From Commensalibacter nepenthis (GTDB taxonomy: Bacteria; Pseudomonadota; Alphaproteobacteria; Acetobacterales; Acetobacteraceae), in NCBI RefSeq assembly GCF_029953305.1, contig NZ_JASBAN010000002.1, forward strand, positions 21,234 to 85,233: a stretch of 64,000 bases of DNA. Direction: 5' to 3'. Shown here piece by piece: positions 56,293-64,000 of this stretch. The position numbers and the translations under genes are program-made. The notes beneath the pieces were generated by a model, which was not told the origin of the DNA, made no database searches, and saw only the letters and a program-made list of their open reading frames with translations. Position 1 is the stretch's first letter, and each line of letters begins with the position of its first letter.

Positions 56293-56647
56293 GCTCTTGT
56301 CGCAAATATTGAATAATGCTGTAATTATCTAGAAAACTGGATAATTAGACAGATATTTTATTATTTAAACCGAAGATGTTTTGGATGAAATTGATTTGTT
56401 CCTTGATTGTCCATTTTCCTTTAAAGCCAAGTCCTTTTTTTATCCAGAGGATAGCTTCATATCCTTTGATTGTATTTCTTGCGGTATGGAAAGACTGAAA
56501 ACAACCATTTCTTGGCATAACTTTCTTTAATCTAAAATGATCACTTTCTATACCCTGTTGTAAGGATTTCTTTGTTTCATGCAAGCAGTGATTGGGAAGA
56601 ATATACTCATTCTTTATGGTTTGTATGGTTTTTGGAAAAGAAGATGC
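56293..56647 (-). pseudogene. Older IS6-family fragment interrupted by IS6 copy 3
   Basis: Starts with an IS6-type end (CTCTTGTCGCAAATATTGAA near 56294). In reverse it encodes the C-terminal third of a diverged transposase (FPKTIQTIKNEYILPNHCLHETKKSLQQGIESDHFRLKKVMPRNGC to the end). Sequence stops at 56647 where copy 3 begins, and the rest of the old element is not found beyond copy 3. Confidence 0.8.
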
Positions 56648-57527
56648 GATCTTGTCGCAAATATTGAATGGTGCTGTGATTAGCCATAAAGCTAGCTAAT
56701 TTAGACGGGTATATTATTATTTAGACCGAATATGCTTTGAATGAGTTTTATTTGTTCGTTGATTGTCCATTTTCCTTTAAAACCCAGTCCTTTTTTAATC
56801 CAGAGAATGGCCTCATATCCGTTGAGTGTTTTTCTTGCTGTATGAAAAGATTGAAAACAGCCATTTCTTGGTATACCCCTCTTTAACCTGAAATGATCAT
56901 TTTCTATTCCCTGTTGTAAAGATTTCTTTGTTTCATGAACGCAGTGATTGGGAAGGATATACTCATTCTTCATGGTTTGTATGGTTTTTGGAAACGGTAA
57001 TGCTTTATCTGTTCCAATATGGGTTGGAGCGAATAGACCATCTTTTTTAAACGCCTTTCTAAAGAAACGTTGTGCTGCTTTGATATTTCTTTTAGCTGTT
57101 AATAAGAAATCAATAGCAGTTCCATTCTTATCAATGGCTCTATATAGATACTTCCACTGACCTTTTACTTTGATATAGGTTTCATCAATCCTCACCTCAC
57201 CACAATGAGGCTTTCTATAGCTTCTCAAACGTTTTTCTAATAGTGGTGCATAGCGTAATACCCAATGGTTTAACGTGCTATGATCTGTATTTATCCCACG
57301 TTTTAGGAATAATTTCTCAATATCTCGATAGCTAAGACAATAGCGTAAATACCAGTTTACCGCTTGGATAATCATCAACCCACTAAAGTGGCGACCTTTA
57401 AAATCATCCTTAGATCTTAATATAAACTTGCTATAGATACCAATAAACATAAATCGTTCCTAAAATATAAATACTCACTCCATTTCTACATCATACTAAA
57501 ATACATAATTAAATTTGCGACAAGACC
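56648..57527 (-). mobile_element. IS6-family insertion sequence, intact copy 3
   Basis: 880 bp with ends GATCTTGTCGCAAAT at 56648 and AATTTGCGACAAGACC ending at 57527. It sits inside or against an older IS6 fragment on its left and a plasmid mobilisation gene on its right. It is very similar to copy 1. No target duplication (56640-56647 versus 57528-57535), consistent with a cointegrate or deletion event. Confidence 0.9.
56701..57450 (-). CDS. IS6-family DDE transposase (copy 3)
   Basis: 249 aa, intact, with RIDETYIKVKG, HIGTDKA and GIENDH. Starts MFIGIYSKFIL where the other copies have MSIGIYSKLIL. It could have joined a small mobilisable plasmid to the resident DNA, since the mobilisation genes begin exactly at its outer end. 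Confidence 0.92.
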   Translation of the reverse strand: MFIGIYSKFILRSKDDFKGRHFSGLMIIQAVNWYLRYCLSYRDIEKLFLKRGINTDHSTLNHWVLRYAPLLEKRLRSYRKPHCGEVRIDETYIKVKGQWKYLYRAIDKNGTAIDFLLTAKRNIKAAQRFFRKAFKKDGLFAPTHIGTDKALPFPKTIQTMKNEYILPNHCVHETKKSLQQGIENDHFRLKRGIPRNGCFQSFHTARKTLNGYEAILWIKKGLGFKGKWTINEQIKLIQSIFGLNNNIPV

Positions 57528-57632
57528 GATAGGACTTTATCTGCTCATGAAAAAGTAAAAGCTTTGCTTGAATTGGCGAGTATTGAGCAATCCTTAGGGG
57601 AGTTTGTGGGTAATGCTGATAAAGTTTTTTAA
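57528..57632 (+). pseudogene. 3' end of a mobilisation-type gene cut by IS6 copy 3
   Basis: An open frame enters from the IS6 end and encodes about 34 residues (RTLSAHEKVKALLELASIEQ and a short tail) before a TAA at 57632. It overlaps the relaxase start by 20 bases. In ColE1-type mob regions the gene directly before mobA is mobC, so this is probably the mobC tail, but 34 residues are too few to confirm it. Confidence 0.45.
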
Positions 57633-58316
57633 ACGTCCCCCTAAAAGAACCAATGGAGGTAAAGGTGGAAGTCCTAGAGCTTCTATGGATTATTTACTTA
57701 ACAAGCCAGAAGATGAAGTCAGAGTTTTACAAGGTAATCCTGAATTATCTGTGAGGCTTGCTGAGGCTATGGAGAGTGCTAATCCCTATACAGTGGGGTG
57801 CTTATCTTTTGAGGAAGCAGATATACCCGAAGAAGACAAAAAGGTCATTATGCAGAAGTTTGAAGAAAGCTTCTTGGCTGGGTTAGATGCAGAGCAATTT
57901 AATATTTGTTGGATTGAGCATACGGATAAAGGGAGATTAGAGCTTAACTTCTTTGTGCCGAATGTAGAGCTTTCGACAGGAAAGCGGTTAAATCTCTATT
58001 ATGACCGTGCGGATAGACATTTGGCAGAGAGTTTTAAAAAGGCGATTAATTTAGAATATGGTTTAACGTCTCCAGATGACCCGCAGAAGCGTCAAACAGT
58101 TTCGATAGATAAATCCCCTACCAAAAAACACAAAAGATGCTGTAGCGGCTTTAAATGAGCTTATTGAGTATGAATTTTCTCAAGGGAACATACAGAACCG
58201 TCAAGATGTGGTTGCTTGCTTTGAAAGACATGGGTTTGAGATTAGTCGGCAGGGTCAAGATTATCTATCGATTAAAAATGAGAATGGCAGGAATGTTAGA
58301 TTAAAGGGAGCTTTTT

Positions 58317-58784
58317 ATGAGCAGACTTTCAGAGCTGATACAGCACGCCAAGCAATCGCAGAAGCAGAAAGAGGAAGAAGTCGAGAAAATTATCGAGGAG
58401 AAGTTGAACAAGCTCGAGAGCAACTTCAACGCTCGGTTGAAGCAAAGCTTCGGGAAAATAGACAGCGATTTGCAAGAACAGGGCGAAAAAGTAAATCAAA
58501 GATTGCTCAGGCTATACAAAATACCAATGCTTTGTATCGGAGGGATAGGAGTTCTTTTAGTGTTAGGAGTGGTGTATCTGGCTTATCTAGCGAACGGATA
58601 TTGGGACGAGATGAACGAGTGGAAACAGTCGGCGGAGATATACAAAGCCAACAGTCAGAACATACTGCTCAACAAATGCACGATGGACGACAAGACGACC
58701 AGAATATGCGTTCAAGTAGACCCGCAATACAAAGACCAAGAGTGGGGAAACAATCTGAAAGTTTTAACGATAAGGGCGGATTAA
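58317..58784 (+). CDS. mobB: MobB-like mobilisation protein, nested inside mobA
   Basis: 155 aa read in a different frame entirely within mobA, the same arrangement as mbeB in mbeA of ColE1. The N-terminal 70 residues form a charged coiled coil (SQKQKEEEVEKIIEEKLNKLE), followed by one membrane helix (about 72-92, LCIGGIGVLLVLGVVYLAYLA) and a short polar tail, the known MobB/MbeB layout. AAGGGAG 6 bases before the ATG is a strong ribosome binding site, so this is a real gene rather than a shadow frame. It helps the relaxase engage the coupling or transfer apparatus. Confidence 0.8.
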   Translation: MSRLSELIQHAKQSQKQKEEEVEKIIEEKLNKLESNFNARLKQSFGKIDSDLQEQGEKVNQRLLRLYKIPMLCIGGIGVLLVLGVVYLAYLANGYWDEMNEWKQSAEIYKANSQNILLNKCTMDDKTTRICVQVDPQYKDQEWGNNLKVLTIRAD

Positions 58785-59009
58785 ATGAACCCGATTATGA
58801 AGCAGTTGCAAGAAGCATTGAGCGAGCTAAGCGAGACAGCAAAGAGAGAGTTGCTCGTTATTACCGAGCAGCACAGGAAGAGCATGAACGCTGTCGAGCA
58901 GAAGCACGAAGCAGAATTGAAGCTAGTCAACGAGCGGTTGAGCAGGTTAGAGAGCGAAAATCAGGAATTAAAGAGCTTGCTCAAAAACTGTTTGAACGAG
59001 TTAGAATAA
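58785..59009 (+). CDS. mobD: MobD-like mobilisation protein, nested inside mobA
   Basis: 74 aa, starting on the base after the mobB stop codon and lying wholly within the mobA 3' region, as mbeD does in ColE1. Almost entirely a predicted coiled coil (LQEALSELSETAKREL and VNERLSRLESENQELKSLL). MbeD-type proteins have been linked to entry exclusion or mobilisation. Confidence rests on size, position and coiled-coil character rather than on a diagnostic motif. Confidence 0.7.
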   Translation: MNPIMKQLQEALSELSETAKRELLVITEQHRKSMNAVEQKHEAELKLVNERLSRLESENQELKSLLKNCLNELE

Positions 59010-59106
59010 CCGTTCAAAAGAGAATTGAACGGTATCAGGAGAGGTTACAGAATATTCCTAGGGGAGGTATGAAATTTTAGTTTTATGTTTTGTTTTTATT
59101 ATAGAA

Positions 59107-59379
59107 TTAACCAAACAAATCTGAATGAGTGCCTGTGCGTTCAAAATGCACTGTAACTTCATCTGGACAATAATAAATCAACAACCAGTCTGGCTCTATA
59201 TGTAATTCTCTATGAGGTTTCCATACACCTTTTAAGGGATGATCTTTTAACGCAAAAGGTAATGGCTTATCATTAACGATAAGTTCTATTACAGCCTTCA
59301 TCTTTTGTATATTTTTTCCGCGTTTTTCGCATTTTCGAATATCTTTTTTAAATAAATTCGAAAATTTAATATTACGCAT
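59107..59379 (-). CDS. RelE/YafQ-family toxin
   Basis: 90-aa type II toxin of the YafQ subgroup. Family features: FSNLFKKDIRKCEKRGKN near the N-terminus, LPFALKDHPLKGVWKPHRELHIEPDWLLIYY with the catalytic His of YafQ, and the terminal FERTGTHSDLFG. Members cleave mRNA on the ribosome. The start is 2 bases after the antitoxin stop, so the two are translated together. It lies convergent to mobA on the plasmid-derived segment, where it would stabilise the plasmid. Confidence 0.93.
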   Translation of the reverse strand: MRNIKFSNLFKKDIRKCEKRGKNIQKMKAVIELIVNDKPLPFALKDHPLKGVWKPHRELHIEPDWLLIYYCPDEVTVHFERTGTHSDLFG

Positions 59380-59381
59380 TC

Positions 59382-59621
59382 TTAAATACCTAGCTGTTTA
59401 TATAAATCATTAATATCTTTTGCTGTATGTAAATCTTCTCCACGTTCTGACTTACGCATTGTTTCAAGTGTTAGTTCATTAGGTTCTCTATTTTTAGAAA
59501 TATATTCTCTCATTAACTCTCTAATCACTTGAGCTACTGGTCGATCATGGCGTGCCGCAACAGCTTTGAAATTTTCTTTTAATTCTGCTTCGACTTTGAA
59601 TGTCATAACATCTGTTTTCAT
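59382..59621 (-). CDS. RelB/DinJ-family antitoxin
   Basis: 79 aa. The N-terminal ribbon-helix-helix (MKTDVMTFKVEAELKENFKAVAARHDRPVAQVIRELMREYI) binds operator DNA, and the C-terminal half should wrap the toxin. First gene of the operon and the likely autorepressor, acting on the perfect inverted repeat 24 bases upstream. AAGGAG ribosome binding site. Confidence 0.92.
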   Translation of the reverse strand: MKTDVMTFKVEAELKENFKAVAARHDRPVAQVIRELMREYISKNREPNELTLETMRKSERGEDLHTAKDINDLYKQLGI

Positions 59622-59644
59622 AGTTTAACTCCTTTGCATCATAG

Positions 59645-59710
59645 AAAATATTATAATTGCTATACAAAGTAATGTAAATATAATACTTTGTATAGCAATT
59701 ATAATATTTT
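59645..59710. promoter_or_regulatory. Perfect 27-bp inverted repeat, probable operator of the toxin-antitoxin operon
   Basis: The arms at 59645-59671 and 59684-59710 are exact inverted complements, containing TATACAAAGTA and TACTTTGTATA, separated by 12 bases. The site lies immediately upstream of the antitoxin gene, where ribbon-helix-helix antitoxins bind paired half-sites. Its length exceeds that of usual RelB operators and it could also form a cruciform. Confidence 0.75.
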
Positions 59711-59794
59711 AATTTGCTTCATCGTGGTAGAAACTATCTATTGACTTAATCGTTTAGGATCATGCAAAGGTGTAATAGTTTTTGTAGGGGTGTT

Positions 59795-60109
59795 ATGTCT
59801 ATTGTTTCGATTTCCGAGGCTTCTCGACTGGTCAACAAGTGTAGACAAACTATCTATAAACATATTCGACAAGGAAAGTTGTCTACGTCAATATGTGTTG
59901 ATGGATCAAAGGGGATTGATACATCTGAACTGATACGAGTTTATGGTATGTTGACTGTAGACGGAGTTACAAGTGTTGGTGCTAACAATAATAGACAGCA
60001 AACTACAAAATTTATTGTTGATACTGTTAAAAATGTTGATGTCAACAACCCATACAGGCAGCACGATTGCCTCTACGGGTGGCAGTGTGAATATGAGTGC
60101 CAATGGTGA
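59795..60109 (+). pseudogene. Truncated plasmid HTH (excisionase-like) gene fused to haemagglutinin DNA
   Basis: Starts MSIVSISEASRLVNKCRQ (ATG 59795 after AGGGG), followed by TIYKHIRQGKLSTSICVDGSKGIDTSELIRVYGML. This is a MerR/excisionase-like HTH seen in proteins encoded next to rep genes on small plasmids. From about residue 70-80 the frame runs into out-of-frame haemagglutinin sequence and stops at 60109. The original C-terminus, and any rep gene, are lost. The breakpoint is roughly 60010-60036. Confidence 0.65.
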
Positions 60110-62285
60110 TATTAATATCAATGGTTCAAATATTATTGCAAAACAAGATGTGAATATGGCTGGTAACAATATCAACTTCAACACCGTCACAAATACAACT
60201 AACGGGGATAATTATAAAAAAGATTCCTTTACAGGGTTAACCGTAGGGGTCTCTGGTCAGTCTGTGATTGGTGGGGTTTCAAAAAATGCATTGGCAGCTG
60301 TCAATAGTAAGGATAATGCGTCAATGTCGACTAGTATTAGCAGTGCCGCAATAAGTGCAACAAAGACAGCATTGGGAGCTTCGGGAGCATTGGATACTGT
60401 TGCAGATAATCCAATAAACCTAGCACAGGCCTTGGCTGCAGAAAAAGCCAATGTGGCTAATCATGCAGGGGTGAATTATAATTTGATGGGTGTCAGTGCC
60501 TCTGTTGGTCATGAATCGAATAAATCGGAAAGTCAAAAAGCAACGACCACAGATGTTGGGTCAAGCGTTACTGCTGGTGGCAAGGTGAATATTAACGCCA
60601 AAAATGATATTAATGCGACAGGTTCGACGATCAGTGGCAATGATGTTATTTTTAACGCTGGTGGGGATATTAACCTGAATGCGGGATATAAGACTGAAGA
60701 GAGTAAAAGCTCGTCGTCTAGTAATAAGTTTGGAATTGGCGCCAGTGGGTCTGTTGGAATTGGTGGTGGCAGTGTTGGTTTGACGGCTGAGGGGTCTGTG
60801 GGTTGGGGGAATTCTAAATCTTCCAGCAAGACGGCGATTGATACGGTTGTCAATGGCACGAATTCTGTTACGATAAACAATCAAAATGGCAATTTGAACC
60901 TGAATGGTGCGCAAATTACGAACAAGAATCCTGATGGGACGCTCAGTGATGGATCGATTATGATTAATACGGGGAATTTGAATATCACGACACCTCAAAA
61001 TACAGCGAAGTATGATAGTGATCAGTATAAAGTGGGTGTTTCTGGTTCATTACCTTTAGTTTCTGCTGGTTTTGGGAATAATGCAGGGCCTCTTATTCCC
61101 TTTGCCCAAGGCACCTTAACTGGGGGGATTACGGATATTCATAATGATTACAAATCGACAGAACAAACGTTGTCTGGACTTTATGCGGGTAAGGGAGGGT
61201 TGGACGTAAATGTATCTGGCACGACGACATTAACAGGGGGTGCGATTACCAGTGCTGCGGATGTGTCCAAGAATCAAATAACGACGGGCAGCTTGATTGG
61301 AAATTCATTGGATAACCATTCTGTGTGGAGTGGTCTGAACGTATCTGGTTCGACCACGGTTACCAGCCAAGATACAGTGGCGGGCACGGCATCGGATGCA
61401 AAGGATAATCATTTATTACCAGGGAATGTGTTAAACAGCGCCTCTGGCCTTGGGATTGGGGGCGGTGTTGTGATGAATAATGAACATAGGACGACGGATT
61501 CTGTGATTGGTGGGAATATTACGGTGAATGCGGGGTCAACAACGGGTAAGATTGTGAACGATGCGGATGCTGCGAATGGCTATATTCAGAATGGATTTGA
61601 TGCGAATAAAATTCAAAGTGATTTTGCCAATCAAAGCAACCTGACCCAGCAATTAACGACGATTGGGAATAGTTTGACGGATATTGTGGTTTCACAGATT
61701 GATAAAAACCATCCAGAGGCTATGGCTGGGGATAAAGAGATTGGTAAAACGATTTCCACAGGCGTTGGTGCTGTTGGGGGTGCGGCGTTTGGTGGTGGCA
61801 ATGTGGGTGCGACGGCTGCGGGTGTGGTTGCAGGCGACGTTATTAATGGATTGGCAAGTGATGCCAGCCACAAACTCGCCGATAAAATCTCCCCAAATCA
61901 ACAAAATCCACAAGATCCAAAGAATGGGGGAGCTACTAATTTACAAAATAAAACAGATACCGAGCAAGGTGGTTCAACACAACCAAATAACACAACTAAA
62001 GGGGATGCTGGTAATGAGTCTACTAAAAATCAGACTTATGACACAACAACGGATATTAACAAAGTGGTTAGTAGCGTTGCGCATGATGTAATCGTTGGTG
62101 GATTTGGAGCAATTGCTGGTATTCTAGGTGGTGGAGGTAATGTTGGTTTAGATGCGACTGCTGGTGGCATAACCTCTTTAAAAGTAGCACCTAAAATAGA
62201 AAAACCCAAAAGTCAGAAAGTTGATCCAAAAGCAAAAGGTAAACAACCAACAAAACCAGGAGAACAAAATGTACCTAAAAAATAA
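60036..62285 (+). pseudogene. CdiA/filamentous haemagglutinin-like 3' fragment (cassette B)
   Basis: Recognisable from STTHTGSTIASTGGSVNMSANGDININGSN, with no 5' part, directly after plasmid sequence. Haemagglutinin repeats of the same kind as cassette A follow (SVTAGGKVNINAKNDIN, SGLYAGKGGLDVNVSGTTTLTGGAI), then the pretoxin-like NQSNLTQQLTTIGNSLTDIVV, two glycine-zipper-like hydrophobic segments (GAVGGAAFGGGNVGATAAGVVAG and IAGILGGGGNVGLDATAGG) and a Lys/Pro-rich end. No compact toxin domain is seen at the C-terminus. The frame is otherwise intact for about 750 residues. The last 17 bases overlap the start of a lipoprotein gene. Confidence 0.75.
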
Positions 62286-63048
62286 ACTATGTATTCTATT
62301 AGGATGTTGTTCAGTATTAACAGCCTGTGGCCCAAATGAATATTACGTGCCTGTGAATAATCAAGTTGGGAATGCTCAGGCTTTATCTAAAACGGCAGAT
62401 ACTATCCGAATTATTATGCCATATAGTTTTCCTAAATTAATTAAAAAAGCACGTAGTGATGACAAAGATTGGTTAAAATATGATCGTGCAGGACGATATA
62501 ATTTATCTGCAAAGCAATATACAGAATTTCGTTTGCAAACATTAGGATATCGTGTTGTCGATACAGGATTAAAACCTAGAAATGATGCTCACCCTAATGT
62601 AATTGCATTGGTTGAATCTGCTGAGGATCCCAGCAAAGCGCATAATGTAATACGAACATGGACAGAGCCCAGCTATACGGACAGTATGGGAACCCCAACG
62701 GCATGGGATACCAAAGCTGAAGCCTATACCATGAAACATATTGATTATAAAGTTACCTTGGTCAGACCCAATGGTAAAAATAATCCTTTATTTGTTTGTA
62801 ATAATACAGAGCTGAGTACCAATTTATGCGTTGCCCCTGAACATCCTGATAATTATGAAGTAATTTTTACAGGATCAGGATCAATGAGTACCGATGCCAA
62901 TTCGCCATCATATATCCTTGACCATATTACGACGGCGGTTTGGCATGATTATCCCAATATGATGGGACAACACAAAGTCTTCCTCTACAGCCAACCCCAC
63001 CCTGAAGTCATCCGCGTTGAACCCAACAACCCAAAAAAAGGCTCTTAA
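62269..63048 (+). CDS. Small lipoprotein overlapping the end of cassette B (DUF4136-like)
   Basis: 259 aa from the ATG at 62269, selected by AGGAG 6 bases upstream; a longer frame starts inside the haemagglutinin gene. The signal sequence MYLKNKLCILLGCCSVLTAC ends with the lipobox LTAC, so lipidation at Cys20 is expected. The mature domain (SDDKDWLKYDRAGRYNLSAKQYTEFRLQTLGYRVVDTG and ILDHITTAVWHDYPNMMGQHKVF) resembles DUF4136-type envelope lipoproteins, though weakly. The overlap with the CdiA-like 3' end implies translational coupling and joint function, perhaps surface retention or immunity. A second, broken copy lies at 63684. Confidence 0.75.
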   Translation: MYLKNKLCILLGCCSVLTACGPNEYYVPVNNQVGNAQALSKTADTIRIIMPYSFPKLIKKARSDDKDWLKYDRAGRYNLSAKQYTEFRLQTLGYRVVDTGLKPRNDAHPNVIALVESAEDPSKAHNVIRTWTEPSYTDSMGTPTAWDTKAEAYTMKHIDYKVTLVRPNGKNNPLFVCNNTELSTNLCVAPEHPDNYEVIFTGSGSMSTDANSPSYILDHITTAVWHDYPNMMGQHKVFLYSQPHPEVIRVEPNNPKKGS

Positions 63049-63058
63049 AAAAAACTAT

Positions 63059-63683
63059 CAATCAAAGCAACTTGACCCAGCAATTAACGACGATTGGGAA
63101 TAGTTTGACGGATATTGTGGTAGAGGCGATTGACAAACATAATCCAGAGGTTATTGCGGATTGGAAAGATACGGGTCATAAGATTTCCACAGGCGTTGGT
63201 GCTGTTGGGGGTGCGGCGTTTGGTGGTGGCAATGTGGGTGCGACGGCTGCGGGTGTGGTTGCAGGCGACGTTATTAATGGATTGGCAAGTGATGCCAGCC
63301 ACAAACTCGCCGATAAAATCTCCCCAAATCAACAAAATCCACAAGATCCAAAGAATAATGATGCAAAGGATACAGGAAAACAAGGTAGTGTTGTGCAAAC
63401 TGATACAAATAAGGCGAACGATCAGAATCAAAATAGTAAAAATCAAACTTATGATACAACTACAGATATTAACAAAGTGGTTAGTGGTATAGCGCATGAT
63501 GTGATTGTTGGTAGTGTAGGTGCCTTGGCTGGTATTGTTTTTGGTGGTGGCAATGTTGGTTTAGATGCAACAGCAGGAGGCATAACCTCCTTAAAAGTAG
63601 CACCTAAAATAGAAAAACCAAAAGATCAAAAGAAAGATACTAAACCGACAGATACGAAAAAACCAACAACGACAGAAAACCAA
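63059..63683 (+). pseudogene. Duplicated CdiA-like C-terminal segment (cassette C)
   Basis: A second copy, 1431 bp downstream, of the cassette B C-terminus. It starts abruptly at NQSNLTQQLTTIGNSLTDIVV 10 bases after the lipoprotein stop and repeats both hydrophobic glycine-rich segments. It lacks a start codon other than TTG and lacks all haemagglutinin repeats. The DNA is nearly identical to cassette B at 61628-61915 and diverges in the linker (KNNDAKDTGKQGSVVQ). It is read in frame, without a stop, into the following lipoprotein copy. Confidence 0.75.
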
Positions 63684-64000
63684 ATGTACCTACAAAATAA
63701 GCTGCTTATTTTACTTGGATGTTGCTCAATATTATCCGCGTGTGGTCCACAGCAATATTATATCCCTGTGACTAATCAAGCAGGTAATGCACAGCCACCT
63801 TCTAAAACATCAGATACAATTAGAGTATTATTACCTTATATTTATCAAAATAATATTAAATTGGCGCGTAGTGATGATAAAAATTGGCGTCAATATGATA
63901 TGCAGCACGTTACATTCTGTCAGCTAAGCAGCAAACAGAAAGAAGATTACAAGCGTTAGGATATAACGTTGTTGATACTGGGTTAAAACCTAAGAATGAT
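63684..64000 (+). pseudogene. Second lipoprotein copy, frameshifted and cut by the window edge
   Basis: Begins MYLQNKLLILLGCCSILSACGPQQYYIP, homologous to the lipoprotein at 62269, including the lipobox. A one-base loss at about 63899-63902 shifts the frame, so the upstream frame stops at 63959, whereas the homologous ILSAKQ and LGYNVVDTGLKPKND continue in another frame to the end of the window. It continues beyond 64000. Confidence 0.7.

Larger units (their letters stand above)
57613..59080 (+). pseudogene. mobA: ColE1-type relaxase MobA, frameshifted
   Basis: Starts MLIKFFKRPPKRTNGGKGG (ATG 57613, GGGGAG upstream) and shows the MOB-P5 relaxase pattern: MDYLLNKPEDEVRVLQGNPE, VGCLSFEEADIPEEDKK, and WIEHTDKGRLELNFFVPNVEL with His, Glu and Asn at spacings +7 and +9, as in the HEN motif of ColE1 MbeA. 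The frame closes at 58158, but the family sequence continues in the +1 frame from about 58124 (DAVAALNELIEYEF, then QNRQDVVACFERHGFEI and VRLKGAFYEQTF) to 59080. An extra A in the A6 run at 58123-58128 explains the shift. Either a real mutation or a homopolymer error. Confidence 0.85.

Noticed and set aside
51657..57527. A classical composite transposon formed by inverted IS6 copies 2 and 3
   Set aside because: No target duplication flanks the pair (51649-51656 differs from 57528-57535), and IS6 elements do not normally move as inverted composite units. Only association is claimed.
58116..58160. Programmed ribosomal frameshift in the relaxase
   Set aside because: The A6 run is not placed as a standard -1 heptamer in the zero frame and the needed shift is +1/-2. 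No stimulatory hairpin was seen, so a simple indel is more likely.
60533..60998. Long minus-strand open frames opposite the haemagglutinin genes
   Set aside because: They mirror the biased codons of the repeats, lack ribosome binding sites and show no family features, so they are shadow frames.

Overview
The window is AT-rich DNA from a Gram-negative bacterium. Gene content and codon use suggest a low-GC acetic acid bacterium (Acetobacteraceae), most like the insect-gut genus Commensalibacter. This is an inference from the Hint-domain surface proteins, the hut and iol clusters and the low GC; no 16S or other marker gene is present. An iteron-type rep gene, an iteron array, a DnaA box and parAB lie in the middle (about 18.95-23.25 kb). 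The window therefore probably belongs to a large plasmid or chromid, or to a chromosome that has absorbed one.

Layout. 0-8 kb: the end of a polysaccharide flippase, an intact IS6-family element, a complete tripartite MFS efflux operon (OMF, HlyD, DHA2), a universal stress protein and a FadR-type regulator. 8-11 kb: a Hint-domain protein with AIDA-like repeats, bordered by IS6 fossils. 11.1-18.8 kb: a complete histidine utilisation cluster, hutC-U-H-permease-G-I. 18.9-23.3 kb: the rep/iteron/parAB block with an RpiR-type regulator inside it. 23.3-35.8 kb: a myo-inositol cluster (iolB, iolE, iolD, an iolC fusion, iolT, iolG) with two further Gfo/Idh/MocA oxidoreductases, a sugar isomerase-like protein and a tautomerase. 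36-42.1 kb: glgB, glgA and a GH15 glucoamylase. 42.3-45.7 kb: a sulfonate/taurine unit (TauD, SsuBCA). 45.8-47 kb: a chimeric graveyard of IS6 and IS5 fragments. 47.1-51.4 kb: a second, much larger Hint/AIDA-repeat protein.

51.5-64 kb is accessory DNA dominated by IS6 copies and 3' pieces of filamentous-haemagglutinin/CdiA-like genes. Cassette A (52.5-56.2 kb) ends in a candidate toxin tip followed by a candidate immunity protein built from two copies of one domain. A scar of a small ColE1-type mobilisable plasmid follows (57.5-60.0 kb): a frameshifted mobA containing nested mobB and mobD, a RelB/YafQ-like toxin-antitoxin pair with a perfect 27-bp inverted repeat upstream, and a truncated HTH gene. 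Cassettes B and C (60.0-64 kb) are tandem copies of a CdiA-like 3' end joined to a small lipoprotein gene.

How it works together: the catabolic blocks let the cell use host-derived or dietary histidine, inositol and sulfonates, and make or degrade glycogen-like glucan. The right-hand third looks like a recombining reservoir of surface/contact-dependent competition modules shuffled by IS6-family elements. No rRNA, tRNA or CRISPR array was recognised.
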